DNA of 64,000 nucleotides from Imbricaverruca yamaguchii. Taxonomy: Eukaryota > Arthropoda > Thecostraca > Neoverrucidae. The stretch covers positions 1,264,501 to 1,328,500 of the forward strand of contig JAOTOL010001623.1 of NCBI GenBank assembly GCA_034440575.1, in the 5' to 3' direction. The notes beneath the pieces are model-generated. The model worked only from the letters and a program-made list of their open reading frames with translations. It did not search any database and had not been told where the DNA came from. Below, piece after piece: positions 1-13,185 of this stretch. The first letter of the stretch is position 1, and each line of letters opens with the position of its first letter. A program made the position numbers and the translations under genes.

Positions 1-660
1 TGTGACACAGGATGTGAAACATATGAACGTAGCAATAGAATGTACGATCGCGTTGGATTGTTCGGGTATTCTAGGAAAAATCGATCAGACCCTCCCCAAT
101 AACACACCATAATATCATAGTTTTGGTATAATTTGGTTCTAGGGGTGTGATGTGATGTGATGCTTCACAATTTCAACTCGATCTGGTCAACGGCATCGTG
201 GCAAGGCGAACTTTTGGTTTTGGTGAACTTGACCACTTCATTCTCAAAATTGTGTGAAATACTTTTCAGTATTTCATCCACGGTAAGTTCATAAAATGAA
301 GCGCCATATTCATACCAGCGATGAGAAAGGTGACTACCAAGGATGTCTAAATTGCGCGAAGCTATCAAGAATGTAGTCAAGCCACCACAAGCTTAGCATC
401 ATCCACGGAAGAAAATACATGCACAGGTCTTCGGGAATGAAGTTCGGTTCAAACCCGCATGTTACCGCCACCACCAGAACATGATGTAGGTGCTGCTGTA
501 GTTGCAAATATGTTGGCGCTTTTGGATGCAACTCGCTAGTGCTAACCGGTAGGATTTTAGACTTTTATTATGCTATTTATTATGCTAGCGAACCAGTTCT
601 TTCTTCATGTACTTTATTCCAATAAATGTGTTCAATACTGTTCACAAAGAAAAACTGGGC
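1..660. other. No feature recognised
   Basis: AT-rich to mixed sequence with only short open frames and no array longer than a few units. Nothing supportable was found. Confidence 0.5.
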
Positions 661-733
661 GGGGATGGCCGAGTGGTTAAGGTGTTGGGATACGGGTACC
701 AAAGGTCCCGGGTTCGACACTAGCTCCGCTCAA
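661..733 (+). repeat. tRNA-derived SINE head
   Basis: The stretch has an A box (TGGCCGAGTGG) and a B box (GGTTCGACACT) at tRNA spacing, and a partial acceptor pairing between GCGGGGA and AGCTCCGC. The T-stem does not pair properly and no good anticodon stem forms, so this is a SINE promoter region or a decayed tRNA copy rather than a working tRNA gene. Confidence 0.6.
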
Positions 734-2320
734 GACATTGTCCAATCCCGCGGCCCACCGGCGAAACAGTGTGAGCGGTGCCATCATCCGTGAATGTGCA
801 TAAAATGCGTCGTGAACCACCCAATAAACGAAAGAAGCATAGGTAATTACATGATACTGATAGTGCGGAACATATTTCCTAAGTACCATGGACTGTTATC
901 GACTATTCAAAGGCGCATGCTCGGGACGCTTTTATATACTTCCTCCTGGGAGCAGCTTCATCTAAAAAATATACAAAATATACGCAATGAATGCATGCAT
1001 ACTTCATACATGGCTCCGGATCGGTGCAGCTGGAATCCGTCTGGAATTTCTCCTTCGAGATATAAGGCTACAAGTTAGGCTACGATTCCTTGCATCGTTG
1101 TAGCCTACAGTTCCTTGTACAAGATTTAAGGCTACAAGTTCCTTGTACTCGACCCTTGGGAACGTTGCTTATTGGACATTCTTGGGGCCCGACCATCCTT
1201 CCGAATGCGGGATCTCGCTTCCTCGCATACCGATGTAGAATGCATGTACCAACGGCATCGAAGCCGGCGACATTCCTGTCGTGATCTCTGCCGGGCAGTG
1301 GGAGCTCGCCTCATCCCACGGAATAGCGCAACGCACCGAGCACAGTCGCCGCGTGATGCTTTCACACCGCTTCAGTGCATGTATCGTTCAAGAAATAGTG
1401 GAGAGTTCGACCGCCTGCCGCTCGTGTGGTACTCGAACGGACTGCCAAGTTCCAACTGGCTGCAGGGATCCCGGACAAACCACTCTCTTACCAAACTTAA
1501 CAATTGCACGAAGATATTATCAACACCTAGCGTATGAAAGCTGTCCATTCCAAGCTTTATCCAGTGCCTTCCACTATTGGGCAGCGAGCGCAAGGCACAC
1601 CTTGAACCGCTATGCCACGGAACAATCCATATTCTATGACTCACCGTAGCTGCAGGACGAAGAAATGACAGGGTAATTGGTAAAACTACGCAGTCTTTGA
1701 CCACATACGAGAGCAATAATAGCCGTCGCGTCTAATGCGCACCGCAGGGCGAGCCGCACTGGTAATTTGCATTCGTACGTTGTTACCGCATGCGTAATGG
1801 CTGAGGGAGAGCAAACATGCTAATGTGGAAATGGCTTCTGGAGCAAGCTGATGGTGGGGGTGGGTGGGGTGGGGGTGAGCATGACAGAGTCATTATTGAA
1901 ACATGATTACCAATTTCAGCATAGTAACGCAAGTGTTACATCAGCTGGCGATGGAAACCTCGACGTCGAAAAGGGCCACGTTCCAGCATGAGCCATAAGC
2001 GATCACGTTTTCCAGCAAGAATGTGCAACAAGACGAAAACATAAACAAGGTACGTGCACCAGAAGGGTCGGCGGCTGGTTTCCCCGAATTGTTCGCGGTC
2101 ACTTGGAAAACCTGAATGGGAGATCAAAGCTGGTAGAGCTTCATTTATCTGGTGATTAAGTAAGCCATCTTCTCAACCAAACTGACCTGAACTCAAATTG
2201 TATCCAATACAAGCGTCGGCCTTACCCAGCTGATTAGATACCGGACAAAATTGACAATTGAAGCAGTCTGCGCGCAGTTTTTTTTTCAACGGCGACGCAA
2301 GAAGGCATGCAAAGATAAAT
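734..2320. other. No gene recognised
   Basis: Open frames of up to 122 codons overlap on both strands and show no domain. A few short echoes of GGCTACAAGTTCCTTGTAC occur at 1068-1150. I see nothing else. Confidence 0.45.
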
Positions 2321-2324
2321 ACAT

Positions 2325-2545
2325 CGATATATGTATATATATATATATATGTATATATATATACATATATATGTGTGTGTGTGTGCGCATGTGTGTGTGT
2401 ATGTTCGTGTACTTGTGTGTTTGTGTGTCTGTGTGTCTGTGTGTCTGTGTGTCTGTGTGTCTGTGTGTTTGTGTGTCTGTGTGTCTGTGTGTTTGTGTGT
2501 TTACTTGTTTGTGTGTTTGTGTGTTTGTGTGTATGTATGTATTTC
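2325..2545. repeat. Compound microsatellite (TA)n-(TG)n-(GTGTGTCT)n
   Basis: Alternating TA passes into GT, then a GTGTGTCT octamer and its GTGTGTTT variant. The three plus-strand open frames over it are a by-product of the period. Confidence 0.95.
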
Positions 2546-3182
2546 CAGTTACATTTTGACTAGTGCATAACAGCCGTGAAGCAAGTGAAGGTCCTTTAAA
2601 ATGCGACTTTAAATAATCTTTGGCCGTTGTGCAATTCTTATTTCTTCCGGAACTTCAACAGCCATAGACTCAGCAGCCAGAATTAACCCAGGTCTTGAGG
2701 TGTCCCGCGAAGATCAGGGATGTAGCGCTCAACATCTATGTCTGCCGAAAGGGAACGTAATCGCACGCTGGCCAAGTTGTTTGCATTTCCTGGCCTTGTG
2801 ATTTGATTTGATATGACGATTGCATGTATGCAATTGGTGCTTGCTAATTAGTACTGTAGCACTTGCTGCGATTGGTAGGTGGAAGTCTGCAAATTAATTC
2901 CGTTGTTCGTGGAGGCAAACAGACCAAAAGAAAAGTAATTTGCAAACAAATTCTTCATAGCGCAAGTGATTTCAAGAAAGCTGGCCCTCACTAACAATTA
3001 AGCAACACCACGGCAGTTTGCACTCAGTGCATATATACCGTAGCGGTCGACGACGAACGTTCTTTGTGTCCACCCTGAGAACGGCAACAGTTTAGCTTTA
3101 ATGGCCGGGCACAACAGGACCAGACGTGCTAATGAGAACTCCCTTGAGCGCGCCCGGCCTGCCCGACGTCACAGCCTACCCA

Positions 3183-3720
3183 CCGACCGGTGACGGGAGC
3201 GTGGTCCACCGCCGCGGGCGCTACCCGCCGCCCGGTGACGGGAGCGTGGTCCACCGCCGCGGGCGCTACCCGCCGCCTGACGGGCGCTACCCGCCGCCCG
3301 GTGACGGGAGCGTGGTCCACCGCCGCGGGCTCTAACCGCCGATCAGTGACGGGAGCGTGGTCCACCGCCGCGGGCGCTACCCGCCGCCCGGTGACGGGAG
3401 CGTGGTCCACCGCCGCGGGCGCTACCCGCCGCCCGGTGACGGGAGCGTGGTCCACCGCCGCGGGCTCTAACCGCCGACCGGTGACGGGAGCGTGGTCCAC
3501 CGCCGCGGGCGCTACCCGCCGCCCGCCGACCAGTGACGGGAGCGTGGTCCACCGCCGCGGGCGCTACCCGCCGACCAGTGACGGGAGCGTGGTCCACCGC
3601 CGCGGGCGCTACCCGCCGACAGGTGACGGGAGCGTGGTCCACCGCCGCGGGCGCTAACCGCCGACCGGTGACGGGAGCGTGGTCCACCGCCGCGGGCGCT
3701 ACCCGCCGCCCGGCGACCAG
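3183..3720. repeat. 45-bp GC-rich minisatellite, about 12 copies
   Basis: The unit contains GGTGACGGGAGCGTGGTCC and CCGCCGCGGGCGCTACC. Because 45 is divisible by three, several frames stay open as 15-residue repeats on both strands; there is no sign of splicing or a start context, so I do not call a gene. Copies with an extra or missing CCG block mark slippage points. Confidence 0.95.
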
Positions 3721-3887
3721 GCACGACCCTGGTACACGATTGGTTGTCACCTGGCGGGTACAAGGCATGCCACTAAAGTTGTGATTGGCCGATACGGTCG
3801 CGTGAATGTGACTTTACATGTTTGACACTGACGGGGGTATGTGTGCTCGTGGACGTCGCCAACAATACACCTCTTCACGAGTCGCTC

Positions 3888-4098
3888 GTCTCTAAGTGTG
3901 CCACTTGGGCGACAACACAATCTCAGTGTGCCATCTGGGCTACAACACATCCTCAGTGTGCCATCTGGGCGACAACACAGCCTCAGTGTGCTATCTGGGC
4001 TATAACACAGCCTCAGTGTGCCACTTGGGAGACAACACAGCCTCAGTATGCCATCTGAGCGACAGCATAACCTCAGCGTGCCGTCTAGGCGACAACAC
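3888..4098. repeat. 30-bp minisatellite, about 7 copies
   Basis: The unit is GTGTGCCAYYTGGGCGACAA followed by CACAGCCTCA. Divergence rises toward the right edge. Confidence 0.93.
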
Positions 4099-4626
4099 AA
4101 CAACCTATGCAACCGCAAATTAAACTATGCGGACAACTAGGTTTTGTAGATGTTTCCTTTCGCCTTAACCTGAACTCTATCCAAGAAATACAAAGTGAAT
4201 AAAATACGTCAATGTTCAAGCCAGCACGGAGATATGTTGCCATTAAATGCATGTCATATCACAAGCTCATGCTAAATGTAATCCAAGTGAGACGGTAAGA
4301 CATTGTTATGAACTACTTAGCACCGAACCAAATCAAGCCACCAAGTGAGCGCAATTCAGCATGCCCAGCATACCGCTCGGTATACCGCTCGGAATACTGA
4401 GCATGCGAGCGCTTACACTGTGAATGCGTCGCTCTGACTTAGTGTCTGGCAGTCGGTATTTGTGGAGTTGGAGGAGGAGAAATGTGAATCTAAAACTCGT
4501 TCTATTACCATGAGGACACAATATCAATGATCTTCTGAGATCCATTTCGACCTAGAATTACAGCGGATCCCAGCAACGCGTCTCAGAAAACGCGTCAGTT
4601 AGGGCAGCTCGGGGGACCCCCGTCCC

Positions 4627-5158
4627 CTGTGGTCAGAGGACGCCGGCCCAGCCGAGGACCGGCCGGGAGTCAGGTAGGGAAGAGGACGGCCAGGGGACGC
4701 CGGCCCAGCCGAGGACCCGCCGGGAGTCAGGTAGGGCAGAGGACGGTCAGAGGACGCCGGCCCAGCCGAGGACCGGCCGGGAGTCAGGTAGGGCAGAGGA
4801 CGGTCAGAGGACGCCGGCCCAGCCGAGGACCCGCCGGGAGTCAGGTAGGGCAGAGGACGGCCAGGGGACGCCGGCCCAGCCGAGGACCCGCCGGGAGTCA
4901 GATAGGGCAGAGGATGGTCAGGGGACGCCGGTCCAGCTGAGGACCCGCCGGGAGTCAGGTAGGGCAGAGGACGGCCAGGGGACGCCGGCCCAGCCGAGGA
5001 TCGGCCGGGAGTCAGGTAGGGCAGAGGACGGCCAGGGGACGCCGGCCCAGCCGAGGACCGGCCGGGAGTCAGGTAGGGCAGAGGACGGCCAGGGGACGCC
5101 GGCCCAGCCGAGGACCCGCCGGGAGTCAGGTAGGGCAGAGGACGGTCAAGGGACACGC
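4627..5158. repeat. 57-bp GC-rich minisatellite, about 9 copies
   Basis: The unit carries GGACGCCGGCCCAGCCGAGG then CCGGGAGTCAGGTAGGGCAG. It is open as a 19-residue repeat on the minus strand (227 codons), which follows from 57 being divisible by three. Confidence 0.94.
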
Positions 5159-5179
5159 CGAAGGAGCTGGAACCCGTGC

Positions 5180-8100
5180 ACATCACATGTGTCAGCGTAG
5201 GCCAGGTTGCACGTCCTAGCATGACACGTGAGGGAATAGCATCGACTATTTCAGTGGTAGGCATGCTGGTCGATAACATCAAGGGTACATGTATACGAGT
5301 CTTAGTGAGTCATCAGAGTTATTTCCTACTGCTCCTTAGTGAATATGCACACACCTATCCATAGCAAACACAATTGGAAGAACATGACTACATCCCATCA
5401 TAGACGCTGTATTCACTTCTCTTAGGGTGTTTCACATTTTCCCCGTGAAATATGCGACCAAATATTGATAATTTTTCAGAACTTTCACAGACCTTTTTTT
5501 GCATTTCCCGATCGTTTTAGAGTGAACATGTCTAATCCGCCATGTATGCACCGACGTTATTCAGAAACGCTAACTGCTACTGAAGACGTTACATCCGCTT
5601 GAAGGTAGTGTTGGACTTCAACGTCCGAAGCTCGATATCGCTCAAACTTTAGCCTCGTGGCGTCGACCCATACTTGCAAGATTTGAAGGTATAACTTCGA
5701 AGATGTTGTTTTGTGCCCATTCCACCGGAAGAAAAAAGAGTTGTTTCTCGAACAAAAATCGCTAAGTGTTCTCCTGAAACGCCTCGGTCCAATTTCATTG
5801 CCGATTTTAGAGCAGAAAAACATAGCACCGGGTACGCATTGCAACACAACATCCTACATGTTGGAAAGAGGTGCTAAGCATATGAAAAAAAATGCCATCG
5901 GTGCGAGCCTGTTCGCGAAGCATCGTCAAGCATTGTGCTCACATCATGACACAAGAGTCGACTGTGCTCTCTATTGAGCTGAGCTGCATTTTGCGATCTA
6001 CAGAGCAGGTGTCGAACAGCTAAGGTGCGCTTTGCAGCCTGTGGAGCAGGGTGCAAGAACGGTGTCATTATTCAACGTGTTTCATATTTCAACGAGAAAA
6101 CTTGCAGCATGTTAAACATAACAGACCAAGCCGTCCTCTCAACGTGATTGGCAACTTGATCCCTAATATAATTGGTGATTAGGATGGGTAATACAATTTG
6201 TGGCTTAGTAAATGAGGATCGAACGGTGTTTCTCAGAAGGCGATACATTGGAGACATTGTCACGTTTGCGCTTGATCGAGTAAGAGAAGCACGTTAACTT
6301 AGCCGGACAGGATTAGTGTTGTCACCTTGAGCCGGCTTATAACAAAGTTCACGTGGAGGACTTTGCAACCGACGTGGCAAGCCATGGGCCGGTGTACCTT
6401 TTCTTAAATGGTTGATAATAATGTAAAGCTAAAGTTGGTACAGACGGTCATAAATCGAAACCATGCATCATAGATCCAGGATTAAGGCTGGCTGCCATGC
6501 AACTGCTTGCTCCTTTATCTGATGCATTTAGCCATGGGCATAGGCAATGCGATCAGAGGCCGGTCTAAAATGGACTCAGTGTGGAGATGTGGACGTTAAA
6601 ATATCCAGCTATGAGGAGGACACTGTTATAATGGATGGATTGGAGGATTCGCTGCATGCATGTGCAGACCATTTTAAGTTCAAGAAGGTATCTGGATAAG
6701 CATGAGCCAAACACAATATTAGTGTTCTGTGAATAGGCAAACAAACAACACCACGTGGAGCGAGTTTTGTGTGTTTAAATCCCAATTAGATCAGATCAGA
6801 CCAGACATTGGACCATTAATGCATAGGGATAATAGTACACCGGCGTGAAACGCATTTCGCATGCGAAAACTATCCATTTAACATTTAGAACGTGAAGATG
6901 GCCCCTCACATGCGATTGAAAATGGGTCTCTATTCGGAAGGACGTATCTCATAAAAGAGGTAGCACTTTTATAATTATGATTAACAATGTCCACATTAAG
7001 CAAACGGACAAGCGCCAGTTGAACCAGAACGAACCAGCATACTTTGATTTTGGATGAAAAAATAATGAAGCGAACGATGTTAAAAACTGAGGCTCTTCTT
7101 GAGAATCTGGAGTATCTGATCCATCGGTCCAAGTCGATAACTTAGAAATAGGCTGTATTAGAAGACGCGTGAGAACCATGCAAGGGATGTAAATGGAGGC
7201 AACAAAAGGAAACTAAGCATATCACTTCACTGGCTTATTTTTCATTGTCATACGTCATGTAATACGTCATGAAAACGTCATGGTCGGACTCACTAAACTA
7301 TGCCAAAAAGTTTTCGATTGAAATGATACAGGCTTGGCGGTGCGTGGGGGCAAAGACACTAAAACGGATCAGAACATGTCGGGTGAGCATTGTTAACTTA
7401 ACAAATATTTACGATTACTATGAACCCGCCACACATAAAGCAAAATGCTGCAGTAGGGTACTTAGTAAATGGGCGGGTAGATGAGGACTCACATACATAA
7501 TTTTCGACGAGAGAATGTGGTAGCGGATTAGGAACTACAAAGGCTAACACCCGAGGGCGTCAACTGTAGAAATGATGATAGGTGAATGATATACAGGTGC
7601 GGATGTTTCATTATACGAACAGTGATTTTAAGAATGATACCACGAACTGGAAGCAATCAATAGGTGGAGTAATACCCGCGTCACTTGAAAAGGAACCCAG
7701 CATGTACCACGACTTCTAAAAGAAAACACCATCGACTAAACGTGTTTGCCGAAGGTCAATGGAGAATGTCCACATGTATACCAAACAACATTCAAACAAA
7801 GCTGGAGAGTGAATTGAAGTGAACCAATAATCCTACATCATTATATTAACCCATCCGATGTTACGGTGATGTTTTGTTGTTCCGAAACACAAATGGTGTC
7901 AAGTGATTAAATTCACTAGCTCCGTATATTGTACTTAATGCTGCTAAATAGATTGTCGGGCATGTTTCGGATTCACGATCCTGGATGCTTTGAACGCTAT
8001 TCTGATCGAAATTTGAATATATCACACTTTTTGGGATTGGAAGCATGTCAAACCGCTATGGACACAAATACAGGGGAAATTGCTTTGTCACGCGCTCTCA

Positions 8101-9300
8101 CTCGAACGGAAGCAATCCCAGAGACCGCGCGAGCCAATGGATTGTTGGCTGTCGCTACGTTCGCGCTGCCGAGGATTGCACTCTGGAAAAAGGAACTCGT
8201 TTGGTAGCGCAGCACCATTGGAGATGTGCTGAAAACTCAGATCTTTGTAGAGCTTGTTAGACGTACATGTCAGTAAAAAATGCATAACCGAACGTGACGA
8301 TAGTGTTGGCAAACGTACGTCATAGTGCGGTCAGGCGATGCTGCAGTGGGACCTGTCGAGAGGGCGGATATGATCGTGCCTCGAACTGCTGCGTCTAACA
8401 TAAATAGCTGGAATGTGTTCAGCTCAAGCAGCCGAGTGATCGTGTCACGCGACCGTGTCGTGTGTCGCATGTACGAGGACAACAAACCGATTAACGCACG
8501 GATCATAAATTGCAAAAACGAACACAAATGAATGCTCGCCAATCGACTCGATGTCGCTGACTACGCTGCATAGAATACAATGCATAAAATGCGCATTCCG
8601 TGCAGGCTAAAGTATTGCATTCTATGGAGCGTACGTCAGGCCTAGTGTTTCACTATATGCAGACCGTGTTTATAGGAGCACTGACTGCACACGGATTCCC
8701 ATCGGCGTGACCCCCATTAACGCATACTAGACATGACAACTTCATTTGATGTGTCTTTCAACAATACATAGGTAGTCGAGCGCACAACGACGGCATGCTC
8801 TCTTCTAGAAGATCTCTTGGCCAAGAGCATAGACCACGGTTTTAATGGACGACAGTATTTGTGAGGGGCATGCACCTTTTGGGAGATCCCTTGATTTATC
8901 AGGGCGGACGGGAACTGTAGCATTGCTTGTATTGGATATAACATACAAATATTGGTTCTTCAACACCAACGTTCTCGAAATGTATGTTCTTTAACATGCG
9001 CACCAAGGCAAATTGCAAAACGTTTAACAATTGTACATGCATGGTCTTTAACACGCACACATTTTGATGCGGGAAGGCAAAAAATGACTGCGTTACAATT
9101 TCCATGTCTATTATGAGACCTCGTCAACAAACAGAAGGGGAGGGCGGGTTCGGTTCCCTCAGTTGTGCATGTTAACCTAATATGCAACACCAGTTTTTTT
9201 TTTTTCATTTTGGCAACACGAACTTTTATATCCGCAACAACAACTTTGTCAGCAGCCTTTCACACGTGCTTGCTTGTTAGCTGGCAAACTTTACGTTTAT
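5180..9300. other. 4-kb stretch with no recognised feature
   Basis: Only short open frames, none with a recognisable domain. No array, inverted repeat or transposon end was seen. This is the longest plain stretch of the window. Confidence 0.45.
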
Positions 9301-9305
9301 CGTGG

Positions 9306-9545
9306 TGGCGGGGGGGGGGGGGGGGAGTGTGCAAGACTGGGACAGTATCTGTCCATAGCAGCTAGCGGCGGCGTTTTAGGCCGTAACCAGCGCGGCGGTA
9401 AGGGAAGGAGCGGGCAGGTACAGGCTTGGAGAGGCTGTCTCAAGATAGCCTGCCCGGAAAAAGAAGCCGGCGGTGAGGGAAGGAGTGGGCAGGTACAGGC
9501 TTGGAGAGGCTGTCTCAAGATAGCCTGCCCGGAAAAGGAAGCCAT
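9306..9545. repeat. Poly-G run and a 75-bp tandem duplication
   Basis: A G run of about 16 bases near 9308-9326 is followed by two copies of a 75-bp unit (GGCAGGTACAGGCTTGGAGA). Each unit has an 8-bp inverted repeat, CGGGCAGG with CCTGCCCG. Confidence 0.85.
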
Positions 9546-9777
9546 CAGCACTGGTTCTATCAGAGACACGTGAGGTTGGTGACGCATCCCCTGTCGCCGT
9601 GGATGCATCCCTGACATGGCACACCCATGTCCCATTGTTCCTGTCATAACGCTGCTATCATTGCTGTTCCAGCAGCCATCCGCCGTACCATGAGTAAAAG
9701 AAAGGTGTCGCGGACAGGAGAGGGCTTGTCAGAGAATTTAGATTGCGTGCAGCTTGCCACGCACTGAACGGATGACT

Positions 9778-9960
9778 GGGTTGAGTTGGGTCGGGACTGG
9801 GTGGGGACTGGGCTGGGACTGGGTTGGGACTGGGGGCTGGGACGGGACGGGGCTGAGCTGGTTGGGGACTGAGCTAGGATTAGGCTAGGATTGGGCTGGG
9901 ACTGAGCTGGGACTGGGCTGGGATTAGGCTGAGATTAGGTTGGGCTGGGGTTGAGACGGG
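9778..9960. repeat. Degenerate GGGACTGGGCT repeat
   Basis: Units of 10-12 bp, purine-rich on the plus strand, with much length variation. Confidence 0.85.
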
Positions 9961-10496
9961 GCACGGTTGAGCTGGGTGCATGATTTGTCCGGAGGCTAGG
10001 ATTGTCAGTCAAAGGGAGGTAGGCATGCACGAAGGTCAGTATAAGCTCAACCCATTTTAATGTGGCACTTTGTTAAGGTGGTTAAATCCAGATGGATGTA
10101 ATCTTGTAACTAGTGACGACACATGCGATATAACGCTGAATTCAGTTTTATCGCATGGCTTCATTTACATGATGTAGAAGTCTAGCCATGCGTGAAAAAA
10201 TTGGGTGCGGGTGGAGTGGGGGTGGGGGTGAGGGGAAATGCATGAATGCGATGGACAGACCCAAATGGATTGGGGGCCACTCCATTTGGTCACATATTAA
10301 ACGTTGAAAATATTGTGGAGGGCAAAGCCAACATTGATGACGTACTTTTCCCCTCAAAAGCATCCATAATTATACCTCTGGGCCCAGATCTGTCCACCTC
10401 TCGTGTGTCTTATCCGCTGCTTTCCCGCTACCGGAGGGAATATTGGTGGCATGCATGTTCAAGTAAAAACAATGTATCTGGGCTTTGAGTGTTTAA

Positions 10497-11334
10497 CCCG
10501 CGCCGTCTTTCCGGTCATATCTTCACACCCCGTATCGGGGGGGGGGGGTTGAAGACCCCCTATAAAATCCAAACTAAGCATCGCACGAAAACGAAAGAGT
10601 CGTCATCGGAAAGCGCTCGAGGAATAGGGTCCGGATCCAACTCCAAAACAATTTCCCCCCAAAAGTGGCGTCACCAGGGGGCTAGATTTTCACGACTTTT
10701 CACGACTTACACTATGTTTTTGACTCTGGGGAGTACATTTTGGGGATGTATGGAAAAAATATTTAGAACGAGAAAAGGACAGCGAAACCGACCAGGGCTG
10801 TAATTTTTTGCCCCCCCCCCCCAAATAAAAATTCCTTTTTCTGAAATTTCAAAATTTTTAGTTCAAGTTTTCTTTAATTTTAATTTTTCAATGGGTAGAG
10901 CAGACCGAGAAACGCTGTTGGAAGTCAACTTGCTCGAATAAAAGATGCTTACTTTAACCAGAATCCTGTATCCGAATTGCAATTTGGCATATACGGAAAA
11001 TTTATATTTAGTCAAAAACGAAAAAATTGAGAAAAAAAATCCCACTCGTGCGTTTTGTTGCACCCGTAAAGATAAGCAAACGCTGAAAGTTTCATTAAAA
11101 TATCTGCACCGTTAAAGCGTGACGACTGGTTGAACTTTTTTGGAGGTGACCTCACTTGACCTTGACTAACTCATTGACCCTAGATGACCTGACCTAAAAA
11201 TTTCGAATCAGAATGTCAAATTGATGTGGGAAAAGGTATGCCAAATTTGTGCGCGCTGCCGCGCGCCGCTCGTCCGCTATCCGCAAAAAACCTGAGGGGG
11301 CGGTTGAAGACCCCCCCTGCCGAGACGGGACGGC
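10497..11334 (+). mobile_element. TTAA-flanked MITE, copy 1 (full length)
   Basis: The element starts CCCGCGCCGTC and ends GACGGGACGGC, imperfect inverted ends, and is bordered by TTAA at 10493-10496 and 11335-11338. It is 838 bp, carries G and C runs, and has no transposase frame. The internal segment includes a run matching AACTCAAGGTCA-like half sites near 11150. TTAA duplication suggests a piggyBac- or Kolobok-type master element. Confidence 0.75.
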
Positions 11335-11697
11335 TTAAAGATGTCGATGACTGCATGCAAATGTGCCAGTATTTACCAAAAACGTTATCTGTGGTATGCA
11401 CACGTAAAGTTATCTAAATTGAATAGATAAGTATTCTGTGCATTCCACTGATCAGCAAGCTTCACCATGCATAGATAATTTGTGTGGGAATTTTAGCAGA
11501 CCCAGCGTGCCCTGATGGAGCTTCGAATGCTGGCATACAGCATTTCAAGTTCAGATTTCTCATTTCAGAACTGGGTGTTCTCTCTTCAGTTTGAGATTGG
11601 CCACCTTCGCAACAGTAGTTCGCAGTTGGGTTTCCAGTGGGTTCCGTTCCCGCGCGGGCAGATTACCACACATCTCCCTCGGCAGCCGGTGCTGGCC

Positions 11698-13184
11698 TCC
11701 CGTCCCGAGTGGGAGAGCTGGCGCCTCCTGTCCCGAGTGGGAGAGCTGGCGCCTCCCGTCCCGAGTGGGAGAGCTGGCGCCTCCTGTCCCGAGTGGGAGA
11801 GCTGGCGTCTCCCGTCCCGAGTGGGAGAGCTGACGCCTTCCGTCCCGAATGGGAGAGCTGGCGTCTCCCGTCCCGAGTGGGAGAGCTGGCGCCTCCCGTC
11901 CCGAGTGGGAGAGCTGGCGTCTCCCGTCCCGAGTGGGAGAGCTGGCGTCTCCCGTCCCGAGTGGGAGAGCTGGCGCCTCCCGTCCCGAGTGGGAGAGCTG
12001 GCGCCTCCGTCCCGAGTGGGAGAGCTGGCGCCTCCCGTCCCGAGTGGGGAGCTGGCGCCTCCCGTCCCGAGTGGGAGGTGGTCTCGTCCAGAATGGGAGA
12101 GCTGGCGCCTCCCGTCCCGAGTGGGATAGCTGACGCCTTCCGTCCCGAATGGGAGAGCTGGCGCCTCCGTCCCGAGTGGGAGGTGCGTCCCGGGTGGGAG
12201 AGCTGCCGCCTCCCGTCCCGAGTGGGAAAGCTGGCGTCTCCGTCCAGAATGGGAGAGCTGGTCTCCGTCCGAATGGGAGAGCTGGCGCCTCCCGTCCCGA
12301 GTGGGAGAGCTGGCGCCTCCCGTCCCGAGTGGGAGAGCTGGCGTCTCCCGTCCCGAGTGGGAGAGCTGGCGCCTCCCGTCCCGAGTGGGAGAGCTGGCGT
12401 CTCCCGTCCCGAGTGGGAGAGCTGGCGCCTCCCGTCCAGAATGGGAGAGCTGGCGCCTCCCATCCCGAGTGGGAGAGCTGACGCCTCCCGTCCTGAATGG
12501 GAGAGCTGGCGCCTCCCATCCCGAGTGGGAGAGCTGGCGCCTCCCGTCCAGAATGGGAGAGCTGGCGCCTCCCATCCCGAGTGGGAGAGCTGACGCCTCC
12601 CGTCCTGAATGGGAGAGCTGGCGCCTCCCATCCCGAGTGGGAGAGCTGGCGTCTCCCGTCCCGAGTGGGAGAGCTGGCGCCTCCCATCCAGAGTGGGAGA
12701 GCTGCCGCCTCCCGTCCCGAGTGGGGGAGCTGGCGTCTCCTGTCCCGAGTGGGGGAGCTGGCGTCTCCCGTCCCGAGTGGGAGAGCTGGCGTCTCCCGTC
12801 CCGAGTGGGAGAGCTGCCGCCTCCCGTCCCGAGTAGGAGAGCTGGCGCCTCCCATCCCGAGTGGGAGAGCTGGCGTCTCCCGTCCCGAGTGGGAGAGCTG
12901 GCGTCTCCCGTCCCGAGTGGGAGAGCTGCCGCCTCCCGTCCCGAGTGGGAGAGCTGGCGTCTCCCGTCCCGAGTGGGAGAGCTGGCGTCTCCCGTCCCGA
13001 GTGGGAGAGCTGGCGCCTTCTGTCCCGAGTGGGAGAGCTGGCGCCTCCCGTCCCGAGTGGGAGAGCTGGCGCCTCCCGTCCCGAGTGGGAGAGCTGGCGT
13101 CTCCCGTCCCGAGTGGGAGAGCTGGCGTCTCCCGTCCCGAGTGGGAGAGCTGGCGCCTCCCGTCCCGAGTGGGAGAGCTGCCGC
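11698..13184. repeat. 28-bp minisatellite, about 53 copies
   Basis: The unit is GTCCCGAGTGGGAGAGCTGG followed by CGCCTCCC. Since 28 is not divisible by three, all frames cycle through the same 84-bp superunit and stay open, which produces open frames of up to 566 codons on the minus strand. Near-identical copies with a few deletions (12000-12280) show recent turnover. Confidence 0.97.
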
Positions 13185-13185
13185 C

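Noticed and set aside
661..733. Functional tRNA-Ser/Leu-like gene
   Set aside because: The A and B boxes are good but the T-stem and anticodon stem do not pair; a SINE head is the better reading.
1281..1716. Overlapping 114-122 codon frames near 1.3-1.7 kb
   Set aside because: Open on both strands in the same place, with no domain, intron signals or composition change.
3126..5282. 15- and 19-residue repeat proteins
   Set aside because: Unit lengths divisible by three keep frames open automatically; both strands are open, and nothing marks them as genes.
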